Positions 1-12,000 of a stretch of 64,000 nt of DNA are shown piece by piece (position 1 is the first letter of the stretch; each line of letters starts with the position of its first letter). The notes beneath the pieces are model-generated. The model was given only the letters and a program-made list of their open reading frames with translations, had not been told where the DNA came from and did no database searches. The stretch spans positions 1,371,501 through 1,435,500 of the forward strand of contig NC_092689.1 of assembly GCF_964275005.1 (NCBI RefSeq). The letters are read 5' to 3'. Both the position numbers and the translations under genes were made by a program. This DNA is from Diadema setosum (lineage: Eukaryota > Echinodermata > Echinoidea > Diadematoida > Diadematidae).

Positions 1-172
1 TCTGTGCTGCAGAGAAGTTACGCACACTATAGGAGGTGTTAATAAATTGCTTTCACAAAAGACAACATTCCTTAATCAATATTTTCGCATGTCTTTAATT
101 TCGCAAACAGCAACTGACTCGCGAAATTCATGAAAATATAAACCTCGTGTAATATTTGGCGTATACATTACT
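1..172. repeat. Truncated 'TTCGCGAAAT' inverted-repeat element
   Basis: Fragments such as GCGAAATTCATGAAAAT and the end TTTGGCGTATAC match the family seen complete at 21858-22101 (end: ATATGGCATATACAGTA). Left part is cut by the window or decayed. Confidence 0.4.
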
Positions 173-910
173 TAACCTGAGAAACAAAATCAGGCACAAA
201 TGTGTGCAAGATGGTCGAATGTTAACTTTCTGTAAGATACTGATACTCAATTTTTCAGTCATGCGGTATAGATAACAAGAGAACTTGAAGAAAAACTGAA
301 AGGATTTATTCTGTAACATATCACCATCAAAGTTCCAGGCAGGATTTCAACGATTCCTCTGCAATACAGCTTAAAATTATTAAAATCAAGAACCTCTTCA
401 TTGGTCTCCATGTCAAAACGCTATGGAAGAGCAACATGGTACATGGAACATCAAAGCCAGTGGAATGTTAAGGATCAGTTGGCATACTATAGATCCTAAT
501 GATTCCTACACATAACTTTGCACAAACTGGGAAGAGATTCCATTCCTTCTCTCTTAACCCAAATGTCTCATTGTAAAATGTCTACCAGTAAAATGGGGAA
601 ACATGGGTGGCCCAATTGCATCAATTTTCATTCCCTGCCCACCAGGATGCAGGACATGTATTTGAAAACCAAGAATAGCATCTGTCAGTGCATCACAGCA
701 TATGATGCAATATTTGGTACCCTGGGATACCAAATGAGAATTCAGCATTTTGTTGAATCATTTATTTGTATGGCAGCATTGTACCCTGGGTTACCAAAAA
801 TATGTAAAAAAAAAAAATAATAAAAAATAAAAAATTGCACTAGAAATTTTGTATAAAAATGTTTCTCCGTTGGCTTCCCTAGAAGTCTTTATTATTTTTG
901 TTTCTGTTTT
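173..910. other. Intergenic DNA without recognised genes
   Basis: AT-rich. A 100-residue open frame (518-820) and a shorter opposing one have no recognisable domain and end in a poly(A) tract. Nothing supportable here. Confidence 0.6.
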
Positions 911-1143
911 CACTGGTGTTCTTAGCACCGCAATTGTGGTGCTTACCCTCGCATTTACGTTGCTTACCCTACCAATTTGCGGTGCTAGATAGTCCCATAA
1001 TATCAGTGGGGCTACATGTACCCTATTTTCCCCAAAACAGATGCAGTGCTAAGGTCAGCCCCATGCCAGGAAATACACTACGTGGGGCTAAAAGGGGGTC
1101 TTGCCCCAGCAATTGCTGGGGCTAAGCGAAATTTTTGCCAGTG
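911..1143. mobile_element. Short inverted-repeat element (MITE) with internal palindromes
   Basis: Ends CACTGG...CTTAGC and GCTAAG...CCAGTG are inverted. Inside is a 20 bp perfect palindrome at 1103-1122 (GCCCCAGCAATTGCTGGGGC) and a related CACCGCAATTGTGGTG near 927. Non-coding. Confidence 0.5.
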
Positions 1144-1347
1144 AGAAAAGGCTTAACGTTAGTTACATCGACTCTAGGTTCTATGGTTAATTGACAACAC
1201 ATCAGAGACAGAGCAGAGCGGCTGTTCCCGACAACTGACGCAGAGTGAGGACAGGAGTCACGACTGAGTTTATCCATCTAACGTTAGAATTCTAGAAAAT
1301 CTAGAGTACACGTAACTAGAGACTTTTTAGACTATTCTACATACACC

Positions 1348-1975
1348 TAACTACACGCAGCCGCGACAAAACGCGGCTGCACCTCTATTCCTTCGCAGAC
1401 GTTGTCATTTTTCAGTGTGGTTGTGCGACTCCTTCATGAATATCTTTATTAATCGTGGAAAACTAAAATACAAGGAATTATCGTAATCTATGATAATCAT
1501 TCAATAATCGGTATGCGATTTTTTTTTTTTAATTACGTCAAAAACTCACCGAAATCTGTGGCTGAAATCAGGTCTGTAAACGTCCTTATTGCTTCACTCC
1601 TCATCTGCGTGTTGAATGGCATTCACTCTCCTATACTACAACGTAGGTAGTCGGAGACGTACGTCTCCGACTACCTACGTTGTAGTATACGAGAGTGAAT
1701 GCCATTCAAATAACACGCAGATGAGGAGTGAAGCAATAAGGACGTTTACAGACCTGATTTCAGCCACAGATTTCGGTGAGTTTTTGACGTAATTAAACAA
1801 AAAATCGCATACCGATTATTGAATGATTATCACAGATTACGAAAATTCCTTGTATTTTAGTTTTCCACGATTAATAAAGATATTCATGAAGGAGTCGTAC
1901 AACCACACTGAAAAATGACAACGTCTGCGAAGGAATAGAGGTGTAGCCGCGTTTTGTCGCGGCTGCGTGTAGTTA
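1348..1975. mobile_element. 628 bp foldback element, two 313-315 bp arms, 9 bp target duplication
   Basis: Arms 1348-1660 and 1661-1975 are reverse complements with only a handful of substitutions and small indels, and no loop (centre GACGT|ACGTC). Flanked on both sides by ACATACACC (1339-1347 and 1976-1984). Each tip has a small hairpin, GCAGCCGCG...CGCGGCTGC. Arm-length terminal repeats and a 9 bp duplication resemble Mutator-like (MULE) non-autonomous elements; superfamily is inference. Confidence 0.85.
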
Positions 1976-2044
1976 ACATACACCAAGAGTTTCTACATGT
2001 AACAATTGGAAATGCAGTCAATTTGTCAATCCCAGAACCCGCAC

Positions 2045-2194
2045 ATCACTCCTGATGAGAGGGACGTTCTTCCCAGACACCACCCACCTGTGGAACCACC
2101 TCCCTCAAGACGTACAACTGTACGTAGGTCTAGTGAACTTGATCGATATCACTTCGACATCTTCAAATCAGAGATCAAAGATGTTACCTTTTAA
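2045..2194 (+). pseudogene. 3' end of a non-LTR retrotransposon reverse transcriptase, frameshifted remnant
   Basis: One frame reads RGTFFPDTTHLWNHLPQDVQ and, after a frameshift, another reads FDIFKSEIKDVTF before a stop. The pattern FFPxTxxxWNxLPxxV...FKS is the usual C-terminal tail of jockey/CR1/L2-like LINE reverse transcriptases. Only the tail is present. Confidence 0.65.
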
Positions 2195-5100
2195 CCACCC
2201 AGGGCAGTGCAGAATGATTTTAATTTGTACAAAATAATTTTAGGAACATGTATTTTTCTATATTTCTAGATTCTATTGTGCATTTTTATGCCTAACGTTA
2301 GAGTCTCTCATGTCTGTCACGTGGTAACGTTACAGTGGTTTGAGCCCACCAAACCAAGTAAAGTGTGCGAGTAGATCCTCAACGTAGATACTCAGTCTCA
2401 GGAAGAAGAAGAAATAGAAATAGTTCCTAGGTCTACTCTTTTTTTTTCTTTTTTTCTTTTTTTTTTTGCAAATCTGCAACAAATTATCAAAGCAAAAGAT
2501 GATGTTTCAAAACAGTCTTGTTCATAACTCAACTCGATATTCTCGTCACAAGTTGACTCTCTCGACTCGGGCGGGCCGGCCGCAGACCACAGACGGGCGT
2601 ATCCTGCCAATCTGACCTGCGCCCAAACGGAAAGAGACTGGCACTAGCACTAACTCAACTGGCAGCAGAACTTCACCGACAACCCTTGACAAGGAAATTA
2701 CTTGTCTTATAATAATCTACCGGAAATCGTTATTAACTCTAATTTTACGGTTTTCTTATAATTCGTTCACCACACACACCAAACTAAGTAATTGAGTAAT
2801 TAAGTATTTTTGAATTTGCACCACTCACCTCGATGAAATTCTTGTTTCGAGCTCTTCTGCTCTTCCAGTTCGTAGCTCTCAAGACACGCGCGTGTATAGA
2901 ATGCATACACCAAAGGATCTTCACAATGTTGATGTACACACACACGCAAGCAAGACCGTGTCGGACCAACACGTAAACTAGTATACACAGACAGTCACTA
3001 CCCAGCGTTGCGGTGGCAACCAAACATCCACCAGCAACGCGTGGCGTTGCCCGATGGACAACGGCGCATGCTCAAACCGCAGCAGAGAATCCTGCGTTCA
3101 CAGTAGTCGTGATGTCCTTTGCGCAAATCTTCGTGTCTCAACTTACAGAAGGGGCTTCAGGTTTCCGGGTTTCTTTCTTCTTTTTTTGTAAGGTAATGAA
3201 AAACCTCTCATGAAGTATCAAATAAAATACAATTCTGGGAAGAACCAAAGTTCATTTTATAAAAATCGGTTTGGAAATGACCGAGATGTCCAAAAACAAA
3301 GTGGTCCTAACTCAAAGGAGACCTCCAGATGATTTTCAGATTTTGACCTTTGAACAACTACGAATTAGTTGTACTGATGACAGAGTTTCCTAATTTATCA
3401 TAATTGGCATGAAGAATAAGAATATTTTCGAAATTTAAAACAAATTCAAGTGAACAAGGATGATGACATAGCAGAGTCACTGCAAGAATGCATGAGTTGG
3501 GGCTCAAGGAAGCAGAACAAAAGAAGAAGGCATGCATAGATTATACACAGGTGAACTCGCAAGCAAGTGGTATTGTAATGGAATTACACTGCTACATTTC
3601 TGAAATATGTGAACCTCCTATGTCATCATCCTTGTTCAGTGTAATTTGTTTGAGGTTTTTGAAAGTATTGTTTCTCTACTCAAGAACCAAAACAAATTCT
3701 ACAAATCTATACATGGAGCTATTGATTTATGTACAACACGATGTAAAATTATTAAATTCGTCTGGAATTCCCCTTTAACAGAGTGGAACCACCTTTTAAT
3801 TTTATTAAGAACACTTTTTATCTTACTTTCCTTTTTTTTCTTGATATCTCAGCCATTCCAAAACTATTTTTTGATCATATAAACGTTAAATTCCTCCTAG
3901 AATTGTTAATAGTTTATGAGGGGTTTCTACTTATCTTGCAAAAAGTATAAACTCTGCTCTGAATCCCCCATCTCAACCAAAAGTACACCACTCCTTTAAA
4001 TCCATTGGGGGGGGGGCACGATAAGAAGATGAAGAAGAAAAAAACAAACAACAACAACCAGAGATCATAACATTGGCAGCACTGTATTTTCTTCCTTAAT
4101 TCTTCCTTCCATCTAAGCTGTGCTTCTTGGGGACTATGTTTGGTTTGGTTTGCAATAAATTGAAATTGAAATTAAAATTGGAAGTGGTAAAAATGTAATA
4201 TTGACCATTAGGCCTATATGTTCATTTATTACATTGAATGCATTATTTTGTTAAGCCTATGTCAGCTAAAGACAGAGAAAGAGAGTGCAAGATCAAATTG
4301 ATCAGAGTAAGTCAAAAGAGAGCAAAACCTGCCGAACTTTATACAGCAATAATTGGTGTGATTTTGTTTATTTTATTCTTCAAAGTAAATGCTGTCAATA
4401 CAATATTTGAAAGTGCATGTACATTGAATATAAATCTAATGAATAGCATAATGCATGTTTCATAAAGTTCTGCAGAATGATAATCACCTTGCAAATGCTG
4501 AACATTGTAATGAAAGAAATCACATCTACATACCCATGAATATGAGATTGATATCAAATCATTACTTTTTTAATCAAGTTTTTTTTTTTTTTTTTTGGGG
4601 GGGGGGGGGGTTAATTTGTTTTCTTTTCAAACTCTTGTATACTGCATTGTCCTTCCTCACTTACATCTTCCATCCTCCTCGCAATTTCAAATCCCACCCT
4701 AAGCCAGTCAAGAAGGTATCACACACTCCCAGGGGCACAGTTAAGTACAGTGCACTCTCGTTATAACAAACACGGTTATGATAAAATTCCGTTTACAGCG
4801 AAGTAAAAATTCAGGCTGCAACATCATCCGCTCTATGCTTTTTATTGTTCATTTGTTCAGTTATAATGAAATTTTGATATAAAGAAAGAAAACTGCCGGT
4901 CCCGAGGACTTGCTATAACAGGAGTCCACTGTAGGCCTACTCATTGCATGTATACACATGTATATACGCACACAAGGTATACACATGAACACACACTCTA
5001 CATTCTGTTTCTGCATGTACAGTACTTTGTGCAATAACTGAAAGGGAAGTGTTAAATTGGTAACAAATTCTTTGCTCTGCTCAGTCCTTCAGAACTTTTT

Positions 5101-6575
5101 GTTTGGTTAGTTTGGTGATTTTTTTTTTGATTTTTTTTTTTCTTTTTTTAAATAGCCAGACTCATCTCATTTGGTTCTCAACGGTCATAACAAGCAGAAA
5201 ACTTTGAATGCTCCCTTTATATTGTTGGCAAATTTTATCATTTGGTATTTTAATGTATAAATTGTAATACCTGTATGTGTATATCATTTGGTTTCTGTTC
5301 ACTAAGGGTACATTCTATTTAGATAAGCCTCTGATCTGGCTTTCAATGAATTGTACATGTTCTATTTTGTAAATACAGCTGTATCTTATACTATACTTTC
5401 CAAATTATTATTATTAGTGAATAATTGTATGTATGGGTTAACACTACACTGATTTTCCTAGAGACATAACTCGATAAATTTTGATACCATATAGTCAATG
5501 TATCCTTTTACTTGTATTACCATGGTGACCATCAAAGTAGTGTTTTCTTTGACAATTTGTGATTAGTTGATATTTGATGCAAACAAGGCAGTCTTGATCT
5601 CAAAAAATATTGTCAATGGTGACATGTGATGCTCAAGAGTTGTTCCCCTATGAACATATCGCTTTCTGCTGGATAAATCAGTCACACACATTTGGCTAAT
5701 TGTTCGCATTTGTTCTTTGTTGTGTCTAAAATGCAAGTAAAGGGGGAGGGGAAGGTGGCTCTCGACAAATGGCGGGGTTCTGGTTAACTAATATACCTTT
5801 TGGTACAAGCCATTGTCCTATGTTCTGCATGGGTAATGCTGTATGGTTGTTCAGCATAGATCATGAAAATAGTGTGGCTCTGATTTCTGGTGGACAGAAA
5901 GCATTCACACACTCAACAAGTCACATCAACCATGTCTTTTGACAATCAGTAGGCCTACCATCTACACTAGAATAAATAGACAAGATGACAGAATGCAGTG
6001 TAGAGTAAAAGATACTCACTATTATACATAGAACAACGCATCACATAGTTGTTCTTATATCACTCACAAATTATTTCTTGTCCTCTGATTGGTCGAGGGC
6101 CTTGAAAGTGACAAAACATATTTCCACCATGAAAATCCTTATCCCGTCAGAGTTCAACTATTTCCTTTAATAGGGAAATAGTATAAGAACATATATATCC
6201 CACTGACGATTTGCTAAACACACCACTAATACATCAGAGGCGCATATATTTTAGTGTACAAGATGATATTGAATCCCGCTTATTGCATTGACACAAATAC
6301 AGTATGTTTTTGTTAACCAATTTTTTTTTTCCTTCGCAAGAGGACAGGTTAGGTTTCAATGTACAAATAAATAGGTACATGTATCGTGCACCACAGACCA
6401 TGCACATACTTTACACATGTAATTCTGAGCGTAGAAGAAATAACTTGGGTGAGCGGTCAACTGCGAACCTCACTCTAAACAATGAGTAAATACCACTCAA
6501 TTTGCGGGTACTCTTGACATAATTTGTAAGGAATATAAAAGAAATACATCAAGCCAGTGTCTGATACACCAGTGA
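2195..6575. other. Intergenic DNA, repeats and simple tracts
   Basis: AT-rich with homopolymer runs (poly-T near 2450, 4580 and 5120; poly-G near 4010 and 4600). The Arg-rich, CpG-containing stretch at about 2560-3080 has no gene model I can support. One TIR element (4746-4933) is listed separately. A small hairpin CTATTTCC...GGAAATAG lies near 6157-6182. Confidence 0.5.
4746..4933. mobile_element. TA-flanked 'CAGTGCACTC-TTATAAC' MITE, copy 1
   Basis: Ends TACAGTGCACTCTCGTTATAAC and AACAGGAGTCCACTGTA are inverted with TA at both edges. Same family as 19289-19826 and 25275-25464. TA target and CAGT... termini suggest a pogo/Tc1-mariner-related MITE. Confidence 0.65.
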
Positions 6576-6670
6576 AACTATGTGCATTTGGTGACTTCAA
6601 CAGTTCTATTGTCTTCAGCACTGCAGCCCTCATAAAATAGTGCTACTGAAGTTGCCTAATGCACATAGTT
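6576..6670. mobile_element. 95 bp inverted-repeat element
   Basis: AACTATGTGCATTTGGTGAC and its inverse GCCTAATGCACATAGTT form arms of about 24 bp around a short centre. Non-coding. Confidence 0.5.
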
Positions 6671-6948
6671 TTAACCTAAACCTCTCAGGTATGGCATGTC
6701 TGTATACTCAAACATTACCCCTCAACATAAAACAATGGCATAGATCTTCAGTCTAATGCCAAATGTGGGGGCCATCTTCGTCTGTTGCCAGCCAATACTG
6801 GCATGTCTGGTGGATCTGCCATCTAATCTTCCCTTCTCAATATCATTTGAAATGCTTAGTAAGAAATTATTCTCTTTAACTTCTGCTATCATTAAAAGAT
6901 TATAAAATCTCTGTGCAGTCTTGCAATATGAACAATTCTTGTGAAATG

Positions 6949-7528
6949 TTAAAGGACAAGTTCACCTTTATAGACATGTGGATTGAGTGAAAGCAGATAT
7001 ATTCTATTAATAGAATTATCAGCAAGAGTTTGAGGAAAATTGGACAATCCATTTAAAAGTTATCAATTTTTAAAGTTTCTGCTTAGTCACTGCTGGATGA
7101 GAAGACTACTACAGGTTGTGATGTCACATGTGTATGATACTGTATAAAGAAAGTATAAGGAAAATTTACGATATTTTCACTTTTCTCGCATGATAAAAGA
7201 GCACTTGACTTCCCTCTTTCAGCAGGCAAGGGGGAATAATATTACCTTTAACATATGTCAGTGACAAGTTGAGGAAATGTGCACTTTTTTCAAAAAGTAA
7301 ACTTTTGTGAAACTCTCTTTATATTTTCCTTATATCGTTGTATGCATGTGATATCATACACTGTAGTAGTCTTCTCATCCAGCAGTGACTGTGCAGATAC
7401 TTTAAAAATTCATAGCTTTTGAATGGATTGTCTAATTTTCCTCAAACTTTCACTGATGTGTTGCACATGTATTAATATTGCTGCATTCACTCAATCCATA
7501 TGTATATAAAGGTGGACTTGTCCTTTAA
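6949..7528. mobile_element. TTAA-flanked foldback element, family A, copy 1
   Basis: TTAA|AGGACAAGTTCACC at left and GGTGGACTTGTCCT|TTAA at right; long inverted arms (ATTGGACAATCCATT..., CTCATCCAGCAGTGACT) meet around the middle. TTAA duplication is the hallmark of piggyBac-type transposition. Two further copies at 23487-24052 and 42918-43480. Confidence 0.8.
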
Positions 7529-8896
7529 TATTTATTAGCCATATTTCCCTATAAACATCCTGACGACAGTCTCACAGCCTTCGAAGACACACACAGGCTT
7601 GTTTAATATTCTAACCATTGATTTACGTGACCTCCATTTAGTCTGTTCACATTGCATTTGTCTGTGACAGCTCAATAAAGTTCTTTTTGCCATGGAAATG
7701 GAATAGACACATCCATACTGTTGATTTAAACACATGAATAATCTGAGAATGTATGATATCAGCAAGTTTATTCTGTGTAAAAGTAAATGAAGTGTACCAT
7801 GCACAAGGCGTCACCACTATGTTGCACAAAATGGCTGCCTTAAGCCGTTTCACGGTATGATGTGTAACATGATATCCTACTATCTGTTGCCAATATTATT
7901 CTTTACTAATTCTCTGACTTTGCTCAGAATTTTAAAAACAGATTCTGCTCCTTTCATTCAAAACTCTGTCGAGGTAAATGCTGGGTCAGTAATGCAATTA
8001 GCACACCTAAGCCATCAGTCGGACCTTTGCAAAAGGCAGACACATCATGGCAAAACAGATTAAAAGTCTTTTGAAGCTAGCAAGGCATTTTTGTATGTCC
8101 TGAGTTTACTAACAGTGCACTCACAAGCTTCTCTCATAGAAACAAAATGAGTAAATAGTGGTGTACATGCAATGCAAACGTAATGGCCTTAAATGGAACC
8201 TTTGATGTGCCCCTGCCTTTGCCATGCAATATAATTGACATGCTGTTAATGCACTTGCTGACATAACTTCGACACACAGAAAGACAACCCAATAGGGCAG
8301 AATACCAGAGTCCTAATCAAATGAAGATGCCTTAACAATTTACAGGGTATCTAAACTCATGAAATATCTTCATTATTTTTTTTTCCACTGAAGCACATGT
8401 CAGTGCGTCAGAGTTCAAAATTCAGACTTACTGAGAATGTCAGCCTGTCTGACATCACCTATCAAGTTGATGTGAGTGATGAAATAAGTCTCTTACTTCA
8501 AATTTATATGGAAAAAGAAAATCCATCTTACTGAAGATTTGAATTCTTTTACAACTGGGAATTCATTGAAACATGTTTATCATTAATCCTATTTCCCCAC
8601 ATACAACTTCAAGAGACTTTCACTTTACCACACCAGCTTGTGACATCTCTTTGATGAATCAGAATTGGGAGCAAGCACACGAGACAGCATTAGAAACTTT
8701 GAGAGAAGTAGGGGATACTGAGGCAGAGTTAGGAGCTTGCAACTCTCCAGCAATATCCTAGGCCAGGAAAAATTGACAGTTTTGGATCAAGACAAAACCC
8801 CTTCTCCTGCTTTCCATTCACAAACTGCACTGAAGTTCTTTTTAAAAACCAATGGGCTGAAGACTATTCTGTTCATGCGAGTGAGCAGGTTCACAT
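7529..8896. other. Region immediately 3' of MRPL1
   Basis: No coding sequence recognised. Its right part presumably holds the MRPL1 3' UTR. A minus-strand AATAAA (TTTATT at 7767-7772) is a possible distal poly(A) signal only. Confidence 0.4.
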
Positions 8897-9033
8897 TCAG
8901 TTTTCCTCATCTAGTCTGTCAAGCTCTTTTCTTAGCTCTTGGTCTTCATCAGGCACAGGGAGATATTTCTGAACGTCAACCATGTGGCCGTCCAGGAGAA
9001 ATGCTGTCACTATCAGCTGTGTGATGAAAGGGC
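8897..9033 (-). CDS. MRPL1: MRPL1 coding exon 9 and stop
   Basis: Residues 321-364 then TGA. Acceptor TATTCACAG. GPFITQLIVTAFL is the last strand of the L1 core; the tail (DEDQELRKELDRLDEEN) is acidic, like the acidic tail of vertebrate MRPL1. No AATAAA was found on the minus strand in the nearest few hundred bases downstream, so the poly(A) site is unassigned. Confidence 0.93.
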
Positions 9034-12000
9034 CTGTGAATACATAATAGATACATCAAGTACCACTGGTAAACACAAACACAACACATTCTAGCTCAAG
9101 ATGCATCATCTGTGAAAGGGGCATCATGTGAGGTCATCAATATGGTAGGTATTTCTGAGATATACAAGGAAGGTTCTCTCTTCTATTTCATGGGCACTGG
9201 TATACAATCTACACTAGACAATCTATGTTTCAAAGTTTATACACTCATTGAACTTCTCTCAAATAATGTTTATTGACTATCCCTGTCAACAAGCCTTATT
9301 GTCAAACTGAGAGATACATATTATCTATTTCTTCATTATTGTTTGCTTGTTTATTTTCTGTTTTGTTTTGTTTTTTGGTGTGAGCTTTGTTTTCTATCCG
9401 TATCAGATTACTATTATCTAAATACCAATTGTTCAAGTAGTGTATTACTCATGAAGGTCTAGGGGAAGTCATAAACCCTGATGCAGCATTGTGCCTTGGT
9501 GTTACACACATTCGAGTACATAATATGCACTTTCTCCTCATCCCAAACTCTTTTCAGTTGACAGTGCCCTTGGCTTTATACATGACAAATAATTTGATTA
9601 GTCTGAAAGTCAGAGCATCTTCACATTGCAAAGTTATATGGAGACAGAAGTACTGCCATAGATGAATCTAATCTTCTTTCTTTCTTTATCTCGAATACAG
9701 CCTTTTCCCCATGCTTGCTCTGGAGGATATTTTCAGAGTCTGCTTTGCCAACAATTATTACTGACTGCACCCGTACAACTTGCCATGTGAAACCCCTTTT
9801 CTGTTGGAAGTTTGGGTAACATTGCCAATCAAACATCTTTGCACAGTGCACTGCACAATTGAGCAGTGTCATTAACCCGTTGAGGACGAGTCCCGAGGAT
9901 ACTTGGGCAGGGGTCTATGGGAAATGCATGTTGTAACAAAATCAATCCGTCCTCAACGGGGTTAAATATGCAGATCATCACCATCTGGTGACAGAGAATT
10001 GTGCTTTGTACTTGTAAGTCTAACATGGGACCCGGACCTCATAAAAACAGGAGGATCTGTAGCTTTTTATTATTTATATCCGTGTAAGGCAATTTGTCAA
10101 TCAGTTGCAATAAAAACACCTCAAAGGAAGAATTTCATGAATTTGAAGATCTGTAATATGCATTGAGTTTTACTTGTTTAACAAACAATTCAATAACAAT
10201 GTTTAAAAGCAACAACAACAACAGCAACGTATCACATCAGGGAACTTAGCATTTCAAGTATAAAATTTACAGATATACTTATAAGAACTAAAACTCTATG
10301 AAGTAACACCTACCATATTCCAGAGGTTTGTGACTACAGACATCTGATATGATGGCTGCCATATTTTCTTCCAGCTGATCATTTGTTAAGCTCAGCTGTA
10401 TATTGGAAAGAAACACACACAAACAAACAAGCATCACTAAACAAAAACAAAAACAAAACTGGTTAAGCCTGCTGGAAAATAAGCAAGCTGCATACAATGT
10501 ACAAGAGTACTGATGTACTGAGTTATCAGCTGCTTCTGTCAAAACATACAGTATTAGCTAGATATGATCATCTGAATTCCCATAAATAAACTGCTTGCCA
10601 TTTATGAAGTCATCCCCCTGTCTCCTGGAACAAAGTCTGATTGAAGAAACAATGAGAAAGACAAAGAAGGAGTATTGACTGTGAGTATCAACTTATCATA
10701 CAAATTCAACTTTTGAGCTCAGAGTTCACTGATGACACTAGGCCTTTCCACTGAATACTTCAGTCACACAAATATTCAGTGCAGTGTTTACATGATGAGA
10801 ACTTAGCACTTTACACAGCATATCTACTCTGTTTGACTCTAATCAAAATTTCTCTGCAAAGAATAATATGCTCTGAATCATTTCCCTGTATTTCATAACT
10901 GGCAGGTTCAAACAGTGTCTGGATGCTGGTGAATTGACCCCCAAGGTGAAACGGTGCCAGCAATTGGTAGCCAACAAGTAGATCTATATATGGGACACTG
11001 TGGAGCACTCTTCCATACCTTTCCAATGGCACAGTTGATGGTGCTAGATTTTGCCTGGACTTTGTACTCTTGACCTCTTCGGTAAAGATTCAGCATGGCT
11101 GGGATGTTATTACTCACAGAACCTGCAGTGTGAGTGGGCAACCAGTTATGAAACAAACACATTCATTCCGCCTTCTGTGAAAGACACAGCACTGCTTTAC
11201 GTTTATGTGCCATTGCACTTGAATGGATTCAAAGAGTAAAGGGACAAGCTCAATGGCTTCAATATTTCATTTTTTTTCTCCTTCTGAGCTTGCTGCATCT
11301 AATAATACTGCATGAGCTGTTATTTTCGCGTACAGATGTTTTCATGAAAGAGAAGGTAACAGACATTTTCGCGAGATGTTGTTTTCGCGATGAGACACCG
11401 AGGTTATCATAATTGCACTATTAGTATTAGCCTGGTGGACAGCGACATTTTCGCATGTTGTTAAATTCGCGGTCCAGCCATGATTCGCGAAATTCGCGAA
11501 AATTAAACCCTTGCAAAAATAACAGCGCATACAGTATATCATAACTAATGTTTACTTTCACTGATGCCACAAGGCAACATCATGCAGCATTCTTGATGTC
11601 CAGTTTTTGCCTCCCCACACAGAATTAAATGAGAGACAGAGTATACTGGTACTTACAATTTTGAGACATATACAGAAATGAATCCAGGGATGAATGACAT
11701 CACAGTGTCATGAATACCAATGAATGCTCAATTACTATGACTTTGTAATATCTTTTTACTGTACACATCACAAAATGAGTGTGCTCCCAATATGCAGATA
11801 AGTGAGTCACTCTGTGCTATACATCACCATTATATGTTATATGTTATGCACATGAAAAGTATACACTGCACATCTACAAACAAGCCACAGTTCTTGCCAA
11901 TTGCTCTTTTCTTTAAATTTCACACACAGTACATTTTTTTTCCACTCAAACTCCGTCTCTCTTCCCTTCGTCTTCTCCAATCTATTTTTCACTTTCTTTT

